Shown here: one piece after another, positions 54,062 through 62,553 of the stretch
Layout of the letters: the number at the start of each line of letters is the position of its first letter
How positions within the stretch are numbered: position 1 is the stretch's first letter
Assembly (NCBI RefSeq): GCF_001424225.1
Contig: NZ_LMOR01000002.1
Coordinates: 534,513 to 598,512, forward strand
Direction: 5' to 3'
Length of the DNA stretch: 64,000 bases
DNA from: Microbacterium sp. Leaf151
Lineage (GTDB): Bacteria; Actinomycetota; Actinomycetes; Actinomycetales; Microbacteriaceae
The notes under the pieces: generated by a model
What the model was told of the DNA's origin: nothing
The model's input: the letters and a program-made list of their open reading frames with translations, nothing else
Database searches by the model: none
Made by a program: the position numbers and the translations under genes

Positions 54062-55507
54062 ATGAGACGCGCCAAGATCGTCGCAACACTCGGGCCCGCC
54101 ACGTCGTCGTATGAGATGGTTCGCGCCATCATCGACGCCGGGGTGGACGTCGCCCGCCTCAACCTGAGCCACGGAGATTACTCCGTGCACGACGCCAACT
54201 TCGCCAATGTGCGCAAGGCCGCAGAAGACGCCGGCCGCCCGGTCGCCGCCCTCGTCGACCTGCAGGGCCCCAAGATCCGCCTCGGCAAGTTCGAGAACGG
54301 CCCCCACGACCTGCTGCCCGGCGACATCTTCAAGATCACCATCGAAGACATCCTCGGCACCAAAGAGATCGTCGGCACCACGTTCAAGGGGCTGCCCCAC
54401 GACGTCAAGCCCGGTGATTTCCTGCTGATCGACGACGGCAAGGTGCGCGTGCGCGTCGTCGAGACCGACGGCACCGTCGTGACCACCGAGGTTATCGTCG
54501 GCGGCCCCGTGTCGAACAACAAGGGCATCAACCTGCCCGGCGTCGCCGTCAACGTCCCCGCACTGAGCGAGAAGGACGAAGCCGACCTCCGCTGGGGCCT
54601 CAAGGCCGGAGCCGACCTCATCGCGCTGTCGTTCGTGCGCGACGCCTCCGACATCGTGCGTGTGCACGAGATCATGGCCGAAGAGGGACGCTACGTGCCC
54701 GTCATCGCCAAGATCGAGAAGCCGCAGGCGGTCGACAACCTCGAAGAGATCATCGACGCGTTCGACGCCATCATGGTCGCCCGTGGCGACCTGGGCGTCG
54801 AGCTGCCGCTCGAGGCCGTGCCGATCGTGCAGAAGCGCGCCGTCGAGCTGGCCCGCCGTATGGCGAAGCCCGTCATCGTCGCGACGCAGATGCTCGAGTC
54901 GATGATCAACAACCCCGTGCCCACGCGCGCCGAGACCTCCGACGTCGCCAACGCCGTGCTCGACGGCGCGGACGCGGTCATGCTCTCGGGCGAGACCAGC
55001 GTCGGCGACTTCCCGGTGGTGGTCGTCGAGACGATGGCCCGCATCGTGGAGTCCACCGAGGAGCACGGTCTGGACCGCATCGCGCCCCTGACCAACAAGC
55101 CCCGCACCCAGGGTGGCGCCATCACGCTCGCCGCGGTCGAGGTCGCCGACTTCGTCGAGGCGAAGTACCTGTGCGTCTTCACCGAGTCGGGTGACTCGGC
55201 CCGCCGTATGTCGCGCCTGCGTTCGACCATCCCGATGATCGCGTTCACGCCCGAGCCCGGCATCCGTCGTCGCCTGGCGCTGACGTGGGGCGTGCGCTCG
55301 ACGCTGGTGGAGCACGTGTCGCACACCGACAAGATGTTCCTGCAGGTCGACGACTACCTGCTCTCGCACGACCTGGCCAAGGTCGGCGACAAGGTCGTGG
55401 TCATCTCCGGTTCCCCTCCCGGAATCGCCGGGTCGACGAACGACCTGCGGGTGCACCGCGTGGGCGACGCCGTTCACGGCGCAGCCCCCGGGTACCAGGA
55501 AGTCTGA
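54062..55507 (+). CDS. pyk: Pyruvate kinase
   Basis: Last step of glycolysis. 481 residues. MRRAKIVATLGPATSSYEMV and ARLNLSHGDYSVH at the N-terminus; catalytic Lys in VIAKIEKPQAVDNLEEI, with metal-binding MVARGDLGVELPLEAV; ATQMLESMINNPVPTRAE; and a C-terminal allosteric domain ending near VISGSPPGIAGSTNDLRVHR. The ATG at 54062 has only a distant GGAG (54045), but the N-terminus matches the family exactly. A strong terminator follows. Confidence 0.98.
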   Translation: MRRAKIVATLGPATSSYEMVRAIIDAGVDVARLNLSHGDYSVHDANFANVRKAAEDAGRPVAALVDLQGPKIRLGKFENGPHDLLPGDIFKITIEDILGTKEIVGTTFKGLPHDVKPGDFLLIDDGKVRVRVVETDGTVVTTEVIVGGPVSNNKGINLPGVAVNVPALSEKDEADLRWGLKAGADLIALSFVRDASDIVRVHEIMAEEGRYVPVIAKIEKPQAVDNLEEIIDAFDAIMVARGDLGVELPLEAVPIVQKRAVELARRMAKPVIVATQMLESMINNPVPTRAETSDVANAVLDGADAVMLSGETSVGDFPVVVVETMARIVESTEEHGLDRIAPLTNKPRTQGGAITLAAVEVADFVEAKYLCVFTESGDSARRMSRLRSTIPMIAFTPEPGIRRRLALTWGVRSTLVEHVSHTDKMFLQVDDYLLSHDLAKVGDKVVVISGSPPGIAGSTNDLRVHRVGDAVHGAAPGYQEV

Positions 55508-55512
55508 GCCCA

Positions 55513-55547
55513 GACGACGCGCGCCGGTGCATCCGGCGCGCGTCGTC
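55513..55547 (+). terminator. Intrinsic terminator of pyk
   Basis: Perfect 15-bp stem, GACGACGCGCGCCGG (55513-55527) with CCGGCGCGCGTCGTC (55533-55547), loop TGCAT. Confidence 0.85.
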
Positions 55548-55561
55548 GCGCTCCCGCCCGC

Positions 55562-55567
55562 TAGGTT
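55562..55567 (+). promoter_or_regulatory. Putative -10 element of tRNA-Leu (TAGGTT)
   Basis: TAGGTT lies 15 bases upstream of the mature tRNA 5' end, so a short precursor is expected. Confidence 0.5.
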
Positions 55568-55582
55568 GGGAGCGCAACACTT

Positions 55583-55663
55583 GCCGGTGTGGCGGAATGG
55601 CAGACGCGGGGCACTCAAAATGCTCTGTCGAAAGACGTGTGGGTTCGAGTCCCACCACCGGTA
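55583..55663 (+). tRNA. tRNA-Leu, anticodon CAA
   Basis: Acceptor arms GCCGGTG and CACCGGT (G1-U72 wobble, discriminator A), D-arm region GCGGAATGGCAGACGC, anticodon stem GGGCA/TGCTC with loop CTCAAAA (anticodon CAA, codon UUG), long class II variable arm GTC-GAAA-GAC, and T-arm GTGGG-TTCGAGT-CCCAC. CCA is not encoded. About 81 bases, as expected for a leucine tRNA. Confidence 0.93.
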
Positions 55664-55710
55664 CCCGTACAGCATCCCGTGCGATCCAGGGCTAGGCGCC
55701 CTTCCAGACT

Positions 55711-55716
55711 TAGGAT
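55711..55716 (+). promoter_or_regulatory. Putative -10 element of pdtaR (TAGGAT), leaderless
   Basis: TAGGAT ends six bases before the GTG start codon with no Shine-Dalgarno. Confidence 0.55.
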
Positions 55717-55722
55717 GGTTCC

Positions 55723-56343
55723 GTGACTGATCAAGAAGCCGTTACCGGCAGCGCACCCGCGGCTCCCCGTCGCGTCGTCGTGGCGGAAGACGAGTCGCTC
55801 ATCCGCCTCGACATCGTCGAGATCCTCCGCGACAACGGCTACGACGTCGTCGGAGAGGCCGGCGACGGTGAGACCGCTGTGCAGCTGGCGACCGAGCTGC
55901 GTCCCGACCTCGTCATCATGGACGTCAAGATGCCGCAACTCGACGGCATCAGCGCCGCCGAGAAGCTGAGCAAGAACCACATCGCCCCCGTCGTTCTGCT
56001 GACGGCCTTCAGCCAGAAGGAGCTCGTGGAACGCGCGAGCGAGGCCGGTGCCCTGGCCTACGTCGTCAAGCCCTTCACGCCCAACGACCTCCTGCCGGCT
56101 ATCGAGATCGCCCTGGCTCGCTACGAGCAGATCATCACGCTCGAGGCCGAGGTCGCCGACATGGTCGAGCGCTTCGAGACCCGCAAGCTCGTCGACCGCG
56201 CCAAGGGCCTGCTCAACGAGAAGATGGGCCTCAGCGAGCCCGAGGCGTTCCGCTGGATCCAGAAGGCCTCGATGGACCGCCGCCTCACCATGCAAGACGT
56301 CGCGAAGGCGATCATCGAGCAGCTGGCCCCCAAGAAGGCCTGA
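55723..56343 (+). CDS. pdtaR: ANTAR-domain response regulator (PdtaR-like)
   Basis: 206 residues. N-terminal receiver domain with acidic pocket AEDES (21-25), phosphoacceptor Asp67 in VIMDVKMP and Lys in VVKPF. A coiled linker leads to a C-terminal ANTAR RNA-binding domain (about 140-198: RFETRKLVDRAKGLLNEKMG, LSEPEAFRWIQKASMDRRLT). ANTAR regulators bind tandem stem-loops and prevent termination; in mycobacteria PdtaR works with the kinase PdtaS. No kinase gene is in this window. The place beside pyk and polA matches Mycobacterium tuberculosis Rv1626. Confidence 0.92.
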   Translation: MTDQEAVTGSAPAAPRRVVVAEDESLIRLDIVEILRDNGYDVVGEAGDGETAVQLATELRPDLVIMDVKMPQLDGISAAEKLSKNHIAPVVLLTAFSQKELVERASEAGALAYVVKPFTPNDLLPAIEIALARYEQIITLEAEVADMVERFETRKLVDRAKGLLNEKMGLSEPEAFRWIQKASMDRRLTMQDVAKAIIEQLAPKKA

Positions 56344-56358
56344 CGAGACGATTCGCCG

Positions 56359-56386
56359 AATGGATGCCACCGCGGTGGCATCCATT
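56359..56386. terminator. Bidirectional terminator, 28-bp perfect palindrome
   Basis: AATGGATGCCACCG is followed immediately by its reverse complement CGGTGGCATCCATT. It lies between the convergent pdtaR and thioesterase genes and ends in TTT on the pdtaR side. It contains the over-represented GGATGCC/GGCATCC heptamer as its two arms. Confidence 0.8.
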
Positions 56387-56428
56387 TCGCGTTTCCGGAA
56401 GAGGAGGCTGAACCCGCCGAGGGGTCAG

Positions 56429-56860
56429 TCAGCGCTGCGGTGCGTCCTTGATCATGTTCGTGATGCGCACGGTCGAGCAGCGGCGGCCCTGTTCGTCGGT
56501 CACCGCGATCTCGTGCACCGTCAGCGAGCGGCCGAGGTGGATGGGCGTGCAGACCCCGGTCACGACACCCGACGTCGCGGACCGCGTGTGCGTGGCGTTG
56601 ATGTCGACGCCGACGGCGAGGCGTCCGGCGCCGGCATGCAGGTTGGCCGCCATCGACCCGAGTGACTCACCGAGCACCACATAGGCCCCGCCGTGCAGCA
56701 GGCCGACCGGCTGGGTGTTGCCCTCGACCGGCATGGTCGCAACGCACCGCTCGACGGTGAACTCAACCCATTCGATGCCCATCTTCTCGGCGAGGGCGCC
56801 CATTCCGCGCATCTTCGCCCAGTCGAGGCCGGAGGTGGTGTCGCCTGTCGTCGACGTCAT
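56429..56860 (-). CDS. PaaI-family hotdog-fold thioesterase
   Basis: 143 residues, single hotdog domain. The family motif GLLHGGAYVVLGESLGSMAA contains the HGG and the catalytic acidic residue; VGVDINATHTRSATSGVVTG follows. Such enzymes hydrolyse acyl- or aromatic acyl-CoA; the substrate cannot be told. The ATG chosen at 56860 is the first one clear of polA. Further-upstream in-frame codons would overlap polA on the opposite strand and add non-conserved residues. Convergent with pdtaR and divergent from polA. Confidence 0.88.
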   Translation of the reverse strand: MTSTTGDTTSGLDWAKMRGMGALAEKMGIEWVEFTVERCVATMPVEGNTQPVGLLHGGAYVVLGESLGSMAANLHAGAGRLAVGVDINATHTRSATSGVVTGVCTPIHLGRSLTVHEIAVTDEQGRRCSTVRITNMIKDAPQR

Positions 56861-56920
56861 CGTCGCCTTCCTGTCGTCGCCCTGTTCGGGCGGGGCCGGG
56901 GGAGTGTCCGTGGTTCTCGT

Positions 56921-56926
56921 TACGCT
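56921..56926 (+). promoter_or_regulatory. Putative -10 element of polA (TACGCT), leaderless
   Basis: TACGCT ends six bases before the polA GTG. The intervening GGAGGG is too close to the start to act as a Shine-Dalgarno. Confidence 0.5.
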
Positions 56927-56932
56927 GGAGGG

Positions 56933-59569
56933 GTGACGGATGCCGAAAAGCCTACTCTCCTCGTCGTCGACGGCCATTCGCTGGCGTACCGGGCGTTCTA
57001 CGCCCTGCCGGTCGACAACTTCTCGACGAAGGACGGCCAGCACACCAACGGCATCTACGGCTTCTTGTCGATGTTCGTGAACCTCGTCAAGGCTGAGAAA
57101 CCGACCCACCTGGCGGTCGCGTTCGACACGTCGCGGCAGTCGTTCCGCACTCGCGAGTACGCCGAATACAAGGCCAACCGCAGCGAGTCGCCGTCCGAGT
57201 TCAAAGGCCAGATCCCGCTGTTGCAGGACTGCCTCGAGGCGATGGGCGTGCCGGTGCTAAAAAAAGAAGACTTCGAGGCCGACGACATCCTCGCCACCCT
57301 CGCCACCAAGGGCGAAGAGCAAGGGTTCACCGTGCTGGTGTGCTCCGGTGACCGCGACACGATCCAGCTCGTCACCGACGACATCACGCTGCTCTACCCC
57401 AACGTGCAGGGCGTGTCGCAGCTCAAGCGCTACGACACCGACGCCGTGGTCGAGAAGTACGGGCTCCCGCCCGCCCAGTATCCCGAGATCGCGGCGCTCG
57501 TCGGCGAGACGAGCGACAACCTGCCCGGCGTGCCCAAGGTCGGCGAGAAGACCGCGGTCAAATGGCTGACGCAGTGGGGCTCGCTGGAGGCGCTGCTCGA
57601 CAACGCCGACAAGATCACGGGCGTGGTCGGCAACAACCTTCGCGAGCACCTCGACGGCGTTCGGCGCAATCGCACGCTGAACCGCCTGCTGCGCGACGTC
57701 GAGCTACCCGTCGGACCCGGCGACCTGGCCGTGAAGCCGCTCGACGCGCAGGCCGTGCGCGACATCTTCGCGCGCCTGGAGTTCCGCACCCTGCTGCCCC
57801 GGGTTTTCGACGCGTTCGGCGCTGACATGGGCGTTGCCGAAGAGGCACGACCGACCGCCACCGCCCCCACTCCGTCGCGCCTCGACGCCGACGCCCTCGC
57901 CGCCTGGGTGGCATCCGCAGAGGGCTCGGTCGGCGTCACCGTGACCCTCGCGGGCAGCGTCCCCGTGCAGATCGGGCTCGCCTCGGCGTCGGCCGCGGTC
58001 GAGGCCGACTGGACCCCGGCGGTGCGCGACGCGCTGGCCGCGTGGCTGGCATCCGATGCCCCGAAGGTGTTCGCCGACGCCAAGCCGCAGGTCAAGGCGC
58101 TGGCCCGCGAGGGCGTCGAGGTCGGCGGGGTCGCGTTCGACGTGATCCTGGCCGGGTGGCTGGTGCGCCCGAGCTTCCCCGACAAGACGCTCGCCGACCT
58201 CGTCGAGCGCGCCCTCGACGAAAAGCTTCCCGTCGCCGACCCGACGCAGCTCGTGCCCGAGACCGAGGGCGCCACCCCCGGCCAGTTGTCGTGGTTCACG
58301 CGGCGCGTGGCCGAGGTGCAGCGCGCCGAGATGCCGGAGCGCGTGGCCGAGGTGCTCGACGACATCGAGATGCCGACGCTCACCGCGCTGGCAGACATGG
58401 AGCTCGCCGGCGTCGCCGTTTCGCACGACAAGCTGGCGGGATTCTCGTCCGAGCTCGGCGCTCGCGCCGACGCGCTCGCCCGCGACGCGTACGCGGCGAT
58501 CGGACACGAGGTGAACCTCGGTTCCCCCAAGCAGCTGCAGGAGGTGCTGTTCGACGAACTGCAACTCCCCAAGACGCGTAAGACCAAGAGCGGCTACACC
58601 ACGGATGCCGCCGCCCTCGCCGACCTGCAAGAGAGCGCCGACCACCCCTTCCTCGACCTGCTGCTGCGTCACCGCGAGGCGACGAAGCTGAAGCAGATCA
58701 TCGACGCCCTCGACACTGCGACGGGTGCCGACGGGCGCATCCACACCACTTACGTGCAGACCGGGAGCCAGACCGGACGCCTGTCGAGCACCGACCCGAA
58801 CCTGCAGAACATCCCCATCCGCACCGAGGAGAGTCGTCGCATCCGCGCCGCCTTCGAGGTCGGCGAGGGCTACGAGACGTTGCTGACGGCCGACTACTCG
58901 CAGATCGAGATGCGCATCATGGCGCACCTGTCGGGCGACCCCGGGCTCATCGAGGCGTTCAACTCGGGTGAAGACCTGCACCGGTTCGTCGGCGCGCGCG
59001 TCTTCGGCGTCGAGCCTGCCGACGTCACCCCGGCGATGCGCACGAAGGTCAAAGCGATGTCGTACGGCCTCGTGTACGGCCTGTCGGCGTTCGGGCTGTC
59101 GAAGCAGTTGCGCATCGAGCAGTCCGAGGCGAAGAAGCTCATGCTCGAGTACTTCGCCCGTTTCGGCGCGGTCCGCGACTACCTGCGCGGCTCCGTCGAG
59201 CAGGCCCGCCAAGACGGCTACACCGAGACGATCTTCGGCCGCCGCCGCCCGTTCCCCGATCTCACCAGCATGAACCGCGTGCTGCGCGAGAACGCCGAGC
59301 GCGCGGCTCTGAACGCCCCCATCCAGGGCAGTGCCGCCGACATCATGAAGGTCGCACTGTTCCGCATCCGCGATGACCTGGCATCCGCTCGACTGCGTTC
59401 GCGCGTGCTGCTGCAGATCCACGACGAACTGGTCGTCGAGGTGGCGACGGGGGAGTGGGATGCCGTGGAGCAGATCGTGCGGGCGCGCATGGCCGACGCC
59501 GCCGAGCTGTCGGTGCCGCTCGACGTGCAGATCGGCCGCGGCGGCGACTGGGACGAGGCGGGCCACTGA
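56933..59569 (+). CDS. polA: DNA polymerase I
   Basis: Removes RNA primers and fills gaps. 878 residues. The N-terminal 5'-3' nuclease domain has LVVDGHSLAYRAFYALPV, KKEDFEADDILATLA and VGETSDNLPGVPKVGEKTA. The middle domain has a 3'-5' exonuclease fold but lacks the usual DxE acidic motif, so proofreading is probably absent, as in other actinobacterial PolI. Polymerase motifs: A TADYSQIEMRIMAHLSGD, B RTKVKAMSYGLVYG, C IHDELVVEV. The GTG at 56933 gives VTDAEKPTLLVVDGHS, just before the nuclease domain. Confidence 0.97.
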   Translation: MTDAEKPTLLVVDGHSLAYRAFYALPVDNFSTKDGQHTNGIYGFLSMFVNLVKAEKPTHLAVAFDTSRQSFRTREYAEYKANRSESPSEFKGQIPLLQDCLEAMGVPVLKKEDFEADDILATLATKGEEQGFTVLVCSGDRDTIQLVTDDITLLYPNVQGVSQLKRYDTDAVVEKYGLPPAQYPEIAALVGETSDNLPGVPKVGEKTAVKWLTQWGSLEALLDNADKITGVVGNNLREHLDGVRRNRTLNRLLRDVELPVGPGDLAVKPLDAQAVRDIFARLEFRTLLPRVFDAFGADMGVAEEARPTATAPTPSRLDADALAAWVASAEGSVGVTVTLAGSVPVQIGLASASAAVEADWTPAVRDALAAWLASDAPKVFADAKPQVKALAREGVEVGGVAFDVILAGWLVRPSFPDKTLADLVERALDEKLPVADPTQLVPETEGATPGQLSWFTRRVAEVQRAEMPERVAEVLDDIEMPTLTALADMELAGVAVSHDKLAGFSSELGARADALARDAYAAIGHEVNLGSPKQLQEVLFDELQLPKTRKTKSGYTTDAAALADLQESADHPFLDLLLRHREATKLKQIIDALDTATGADGRIHTTYVQTGSQTGRLSSTDPNLQNIPIRTEESRRIRAAFEVGEGYETLLTADYSQIEMRIMAHLSGDPGLIEAFNSGEDLHRFVGARVFGVEPADVTPAMRTKVKAMSYGLVYGLSAFGLSKQLRIEQSEAKKLMLEYFARFGAVRDYLRGSVEQARQDGYTETIFGRRRPFPDLTSMNRVLRENAERAALNAPIQGSAADIMKVALFRIRDDLASARLRSRVLLQIHDELVVEVATGEWDAVEQIVRARMADAAELSVPLDVQIGRGGDWDEAGH

Positions 59570-59689
59570 GCGGTTCGCGGCCGGGATCAGCGAGCCGACC
59601 TCGCGGAACACGGGCGACGACCTCGTCGTCATCGACCTGGGTTCCCGCGTCCTCGCGACCGGGGGTGTGCGCCGCCGCCGTCAGGTGCC

Positions 59690-59695
59690 TAGGCT
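59690..59695 (+). promoter_or_regulatory. Putative -10 element of the DUF885 gene (TAGGCT), leaderless
   Basis: TAGGCT ends six bases before the ATG; CGGAGG between them is too close for normal ribosome binding. Confidence 0.5.
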
Positions 59696-59701
59696 CGGAG
59701 G

Positions 59702-61378
59702 ATGACTGACGCACAACGCACACCCACGCCGATCGACACGATCGCCGACGCGTGGGTGGACACCCTGGCAGAGCGCGAGCCGACGCTGGCGACCTACATC
59801 GGTCGCTTCGAGCACAACGGACGCTTCGGCGACTACAGCCCCGAGGGAGCCGAAGCCCTTATCGCTGAGGCGCGGTCTACGCGGGCCGCGCTCGCGGCCG
59901 CCGACGCGGTCGACTCGATCGACACCGTCACCAAGATGGATCTGGGTCGCGAGCTCGACCTCATGGTCGAGCAGCACGAGGCCAAGACGCACCTGCGGGA
60001 CCTGAACGTGATCGCCTCTCCCGCGCAGGACATCCGCGCGACCTTCGACCTCATGCCCACCGCGACGGTCGACGACTGGGCGACGATCTCCACACGCCTG
60101 GGCGCCCTTCCCGCCGCCGTCGACGGCTACGTCGCCACGCTCCGACGCGGCATCGCCGAGGGGGTCGTCCCGGCGCGCCGCCAGGTGAGCGAGGTCGTCA
60201 CACAGATCGCCCGCTACACCGCCGACACCGGGTTCTTCGCCGAATTCGTCGGCGACGCCGCCCCCGAAGAGGGCCAGCTGCCGGCATCCCTTGCGCGGGA
60301 CCTCTCGACGAACGCCAACGCCGCCCGCCTCGCCTACGACTCGCTCGCGAAGTCCCTGTCGTCGGAGCTGGCACCCGTGGCCGGTGACACGGACGCCGTC
60401 GGGCGGGAGCTGTACGCGCTGCACTCCCGCCGGTTCCTGGGGGCCGAGATCGACCTCGACGAGACCTACGACTGGGGTGTCGAAGAACTTGCACGCATGG
60501 TCGCCGAGCAGGAGGCGATCGCGAACGAGATCCTCCCCGGCGCCACGGTCGAGGAGGCGGTCGCGTTCCTCGAGAAAGACGAGTCGAGAAAACTCCGCGG
60601 CACCCAGGCGCTGCAGGAATGGATGCAGCGCACGAGCGACAGGGCGGTCGAGGAGCTCGGCCGCACGCACTTCGACATCGCCGAGCCCATCCGCCAGCTG
60701 GAGTGCATGATCGCCCCCACGAACGAGGGCGGTATCTACTACACCGGACCGACTGACGACTTCTCGCGTCCGGGTCGCATGTGGTGGTCGGTGCCCGAGG
60801 GCGTCGACACCTTCGACACCTGGCGCGAACTCACCACCGTGTACCACGAAGGCGTTCCCGGACATCACCTGCAGATCGCGCAGGCGGTCTACAACCGCGC
60901 ACAGTTGAATTCGTGGCGGCGCCTGCTCGCCGGCACCAGCGGACACGCCGAAGGGTGGGCGCTGTACGCCGAGCGCCTGATGGAGCAGCTGGGCTACCTC
61001 GACGATCCCGCCGACCGCCTCGGCATGCTCGACGGGCAGCGCATGCGCGCAGCGCGCGTGGTGCTCGACATCGGCGTGCATCTGCAGAAGCCCCGCCTCG
61101 ACGGAAGCGGCACCTGGGACCACGACTACGCTCTGGCGTTCATGCTCAAGAACGTGAACATGAGCGAGGAGTTCGTGCGGTTCGAGGTCAATCGCTACCT
61201 CGGCTGGCCGGGACAGGCGCCCTCGTACAAGGTGGGCCAGCGCATCTGGGAGCAGGTGCGCGACGAGGAGCAGGAGCGCCGCGGCGCCGACTTCTCGATG
61301 AAGCAGTTCCACACGCGGGCCCTCGACATCGGCGGCGTCGGTCTCGACACGCTGCGTGCCGCCCTGGCATCCGGTTGA
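59702..61378 (+). CDS. DUF885-family putative metallopeptidase
   Basis: 558 residues, no signal peptide, so cytoplasmic. The DUF885 zinc motif is in TVYHEGVPGHHLQIAQAVYN (HExxxHH), with SGHAEGWALYAERLMEQLGY downstream supplying the third ligand region. Members of the family are gluzincin-like and probably cleave peptides, but substrates are mostly unknown. A leaderless-type -10 precedes the ATG and a 10-bp hairpin follows the stop, so the gene is likely monocistronic. Confidence 0.88.
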   Translation: MTDAQRTPTPIDTIADAWVDTLAEREPTLATYIGRFEHNGRFGDYSPEGAEALIAEARSTRAALAAADAVDSIDTVTKMDLGRELDLMVEQHEAKTHLRDLNVIASPAQDIRATFDLMPTATVDDWATISTRLGALPAAVDGYVATLRRGIAEGVVPARRQVSEVVTQIARYTADTGFFAEFVGDAAPEEGQLPASLARDLSTNANAARLAYDSLAKSLSSELAPVAGDTDAVGRELYALHSRRFLGAEIDLDETYDWGVEELARMVAEQEAIANEILPGATVEEAVAFLEKDESRKLRGTQALQEWMQRTSDRAVEELGRTHFDIAEPIRQLECMIAPTNEGGIYYTGPTDDFSRPGRMWWSVPEGVDTFDTWRELTTVYHEGVPGHHLQIAQAVYNRAQLNSWRRLLAGTSGHAEGWALYAERLMEQLGYLDDPADRLGMLDGQRMRAARVVLDIGVHLQKPRLDGSGTWDHDYALAFMLKNVNMSEEFVRFEVNRYLGWPGQAPSYKVGQRIWEQVRDEEQERRGADFSMKQFHTRALDIGGVGLDTLRAALASG

Positions 61379-61383
61379 TCTCC

Positions 61384-61415
61384 CCGAGGGGCGTCGCTTC
61401 GGTGGCGCCCCTCGG
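61384..61415 (+). terminator. Terminator of the DUF885 gene
   Basis: CCGAGGGGCG (61384-61393) pairs perfectly with CGCCCCTCGG (61406-61415) across a 12-base loop. Confidence 0.75.
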
Positions 61416-61442
61416 TGATGCGGGGGAATACTCCGCCGTCGC

Positions 61443-61448
61443 GTAAAG
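61443..61448 (+). promoter_or_regulatory. Putative -10 element (TAAAGT) for the flavin oxidoreductase-transporter pair
   Basis: TAAAGT lies in an unusually AT-rich short stretch, 28 bases before the ATG at 61477. Confidence 0.45.
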
Positions 61449-61476
61449 TTCATTCATCCGAATGCAAGGAGACCCC

Positions 61477-62553
61477 ATGGACGACCGTCCCCTCGAGCTC
61501 GGACTCGACACCTTCGGAGACATCTCGCGCGGCGCCGACGGGTCGCTGCAATCGGACGCGCAGACGATCCGCAACGTCGTGGAACAGGCGGTGCTCGCCG
61601 ATCAGGTCGGCCTGTCGTTCTTCGGGGTGGGGGAGCACCACCGCAAGGACTTCGCGGTCACGAGCCCCGAGATCGTGCTGGCCGCCGCGGCTGCCCGCAC
61701 GACGAACATCCACCTCGGCACCGCCGTGACGGTGCTGTCGAGCGATGATCCCGTACGGGTGTACGAGCGCTTCGCGACGCTGGACGCCGTCTCGAACGGA
61801 CGCGCAGAGGTGATCCTCGGCCGCGGGTCGTTCATCGAGTCGTTCCCGCTGTTCGGCTACGACCTCGCCGACTACGAGCAGTTGTTCGAGGAGAAGCTCG
61901 AGCTGTTCTCGCTCCTGCTCGACGAGAAGCCCGTCACCTGGTCGGGTCGCACGCGCGCCGGGCTCCAGGATGCCGACGTGTACCCGAAGACCGAGAAGGG
62001 GCTGACGGCCTGGGTCGGCGTCGGCGGCTCCCCGGAGTCGGTCGTGCGCGCTGCGCGCTACGGGTACGGCCTCGTGCTCGCGATCATCGGCGGATCGTCG
62101 GCACGGTTCCGTCCGTATGCCGACCTCTACCGGCGATCGCTGCAAGAACTCGGCAGACCGCAGCTGCCCATCTCGGTGCACTCGCCCGGCCACATCGCCG
62201 AGACCGACCAGCAGGCGTGGGACGAAGCCTACGAGGGCGTCGCCGAGCTGAACACGACGATCGGTCGCGAGCGCGGGTGGCCCGCGTACAACCGCCTGCG
62301 CTTCCAGCAGGACGTCGGCCCCGAGGGGGCGATGTACATCGGCTCGCCCGAGACCGTCGCGCGCAAGATCGTCGCCACGGTCCAGGCGCTGGGCAACACG
62401 CGCTTCCAGATGAAGATCGCCAGCGGCTCCATCTCGCACGACCGTCTCATGTCGAGCATCGAGCTCTATGGCACGCGGGTGCTGCCGCTCGTCCACGAAA
62501 TGCTCGCCGACAGCGACGCGCGCGTCACGAGCGACGTCTCCGGCATCCGGTGA
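61477..62553 (+). CDS. Luciferase-like (LLM class) flavin-dependent oxidoreductase
   Basis: 358 residues, bacterial-luciferase TIM barrel. LGLDTFGDISRGADGS at the N-terminus, GLSFFGVGEHHRKDFAVTSP and IHLGTAVTVLSSDDPVRVYE correspond to the flavin and substrate side of the barrel, with VGGSPESVVRAARYG and IGSPETVARKIVATVQALG near the end. It probably uses FMN with NAD(P)H; substrate unknown. ATG at 61477 is preferred to that at 61462 because AAGGAG (61466-61471) lies between them with five-base spacing. It overlaps the transporter gene by four bases. Confidence 0.88.
   Translation: MDDRPLELGLDTFGDISRGADGSLQSDAQTIRNVVEQAVLADQVGLSFFGVGEHHRKDFAVTSPEIVLAAAAARTTNIHLGTAVTVLSSDDPVRVYERFATLDAVSNGRAEVILGRGSFIESFPLFGYDLADYEQLFEEKLELFSLLLDEKPVTWSGRTRAGLQDADVYPKTEKGLTAWVGVGGSPESVVRAARYGYGLVLAIIGGSSARFRPYADLYRRSLQELGRPQLPISVHSPGHIAETDQQAWDEAYEGVAELNTTIGRERGWPAYNRLRFQQDVGPEGAMYIGSPETVARKIVATVQALGNTRFQMKIASGSISHDRLMSSIELYGTRVLPLVHEMLADSDARVTSDVSGIR

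Noticed and set aside
56861..57109. N-terminal extension of the thioesterase toward 57109
   Set aside because: It would overlap the start of polA on the other strand and adds no hotdog-fold sequence.
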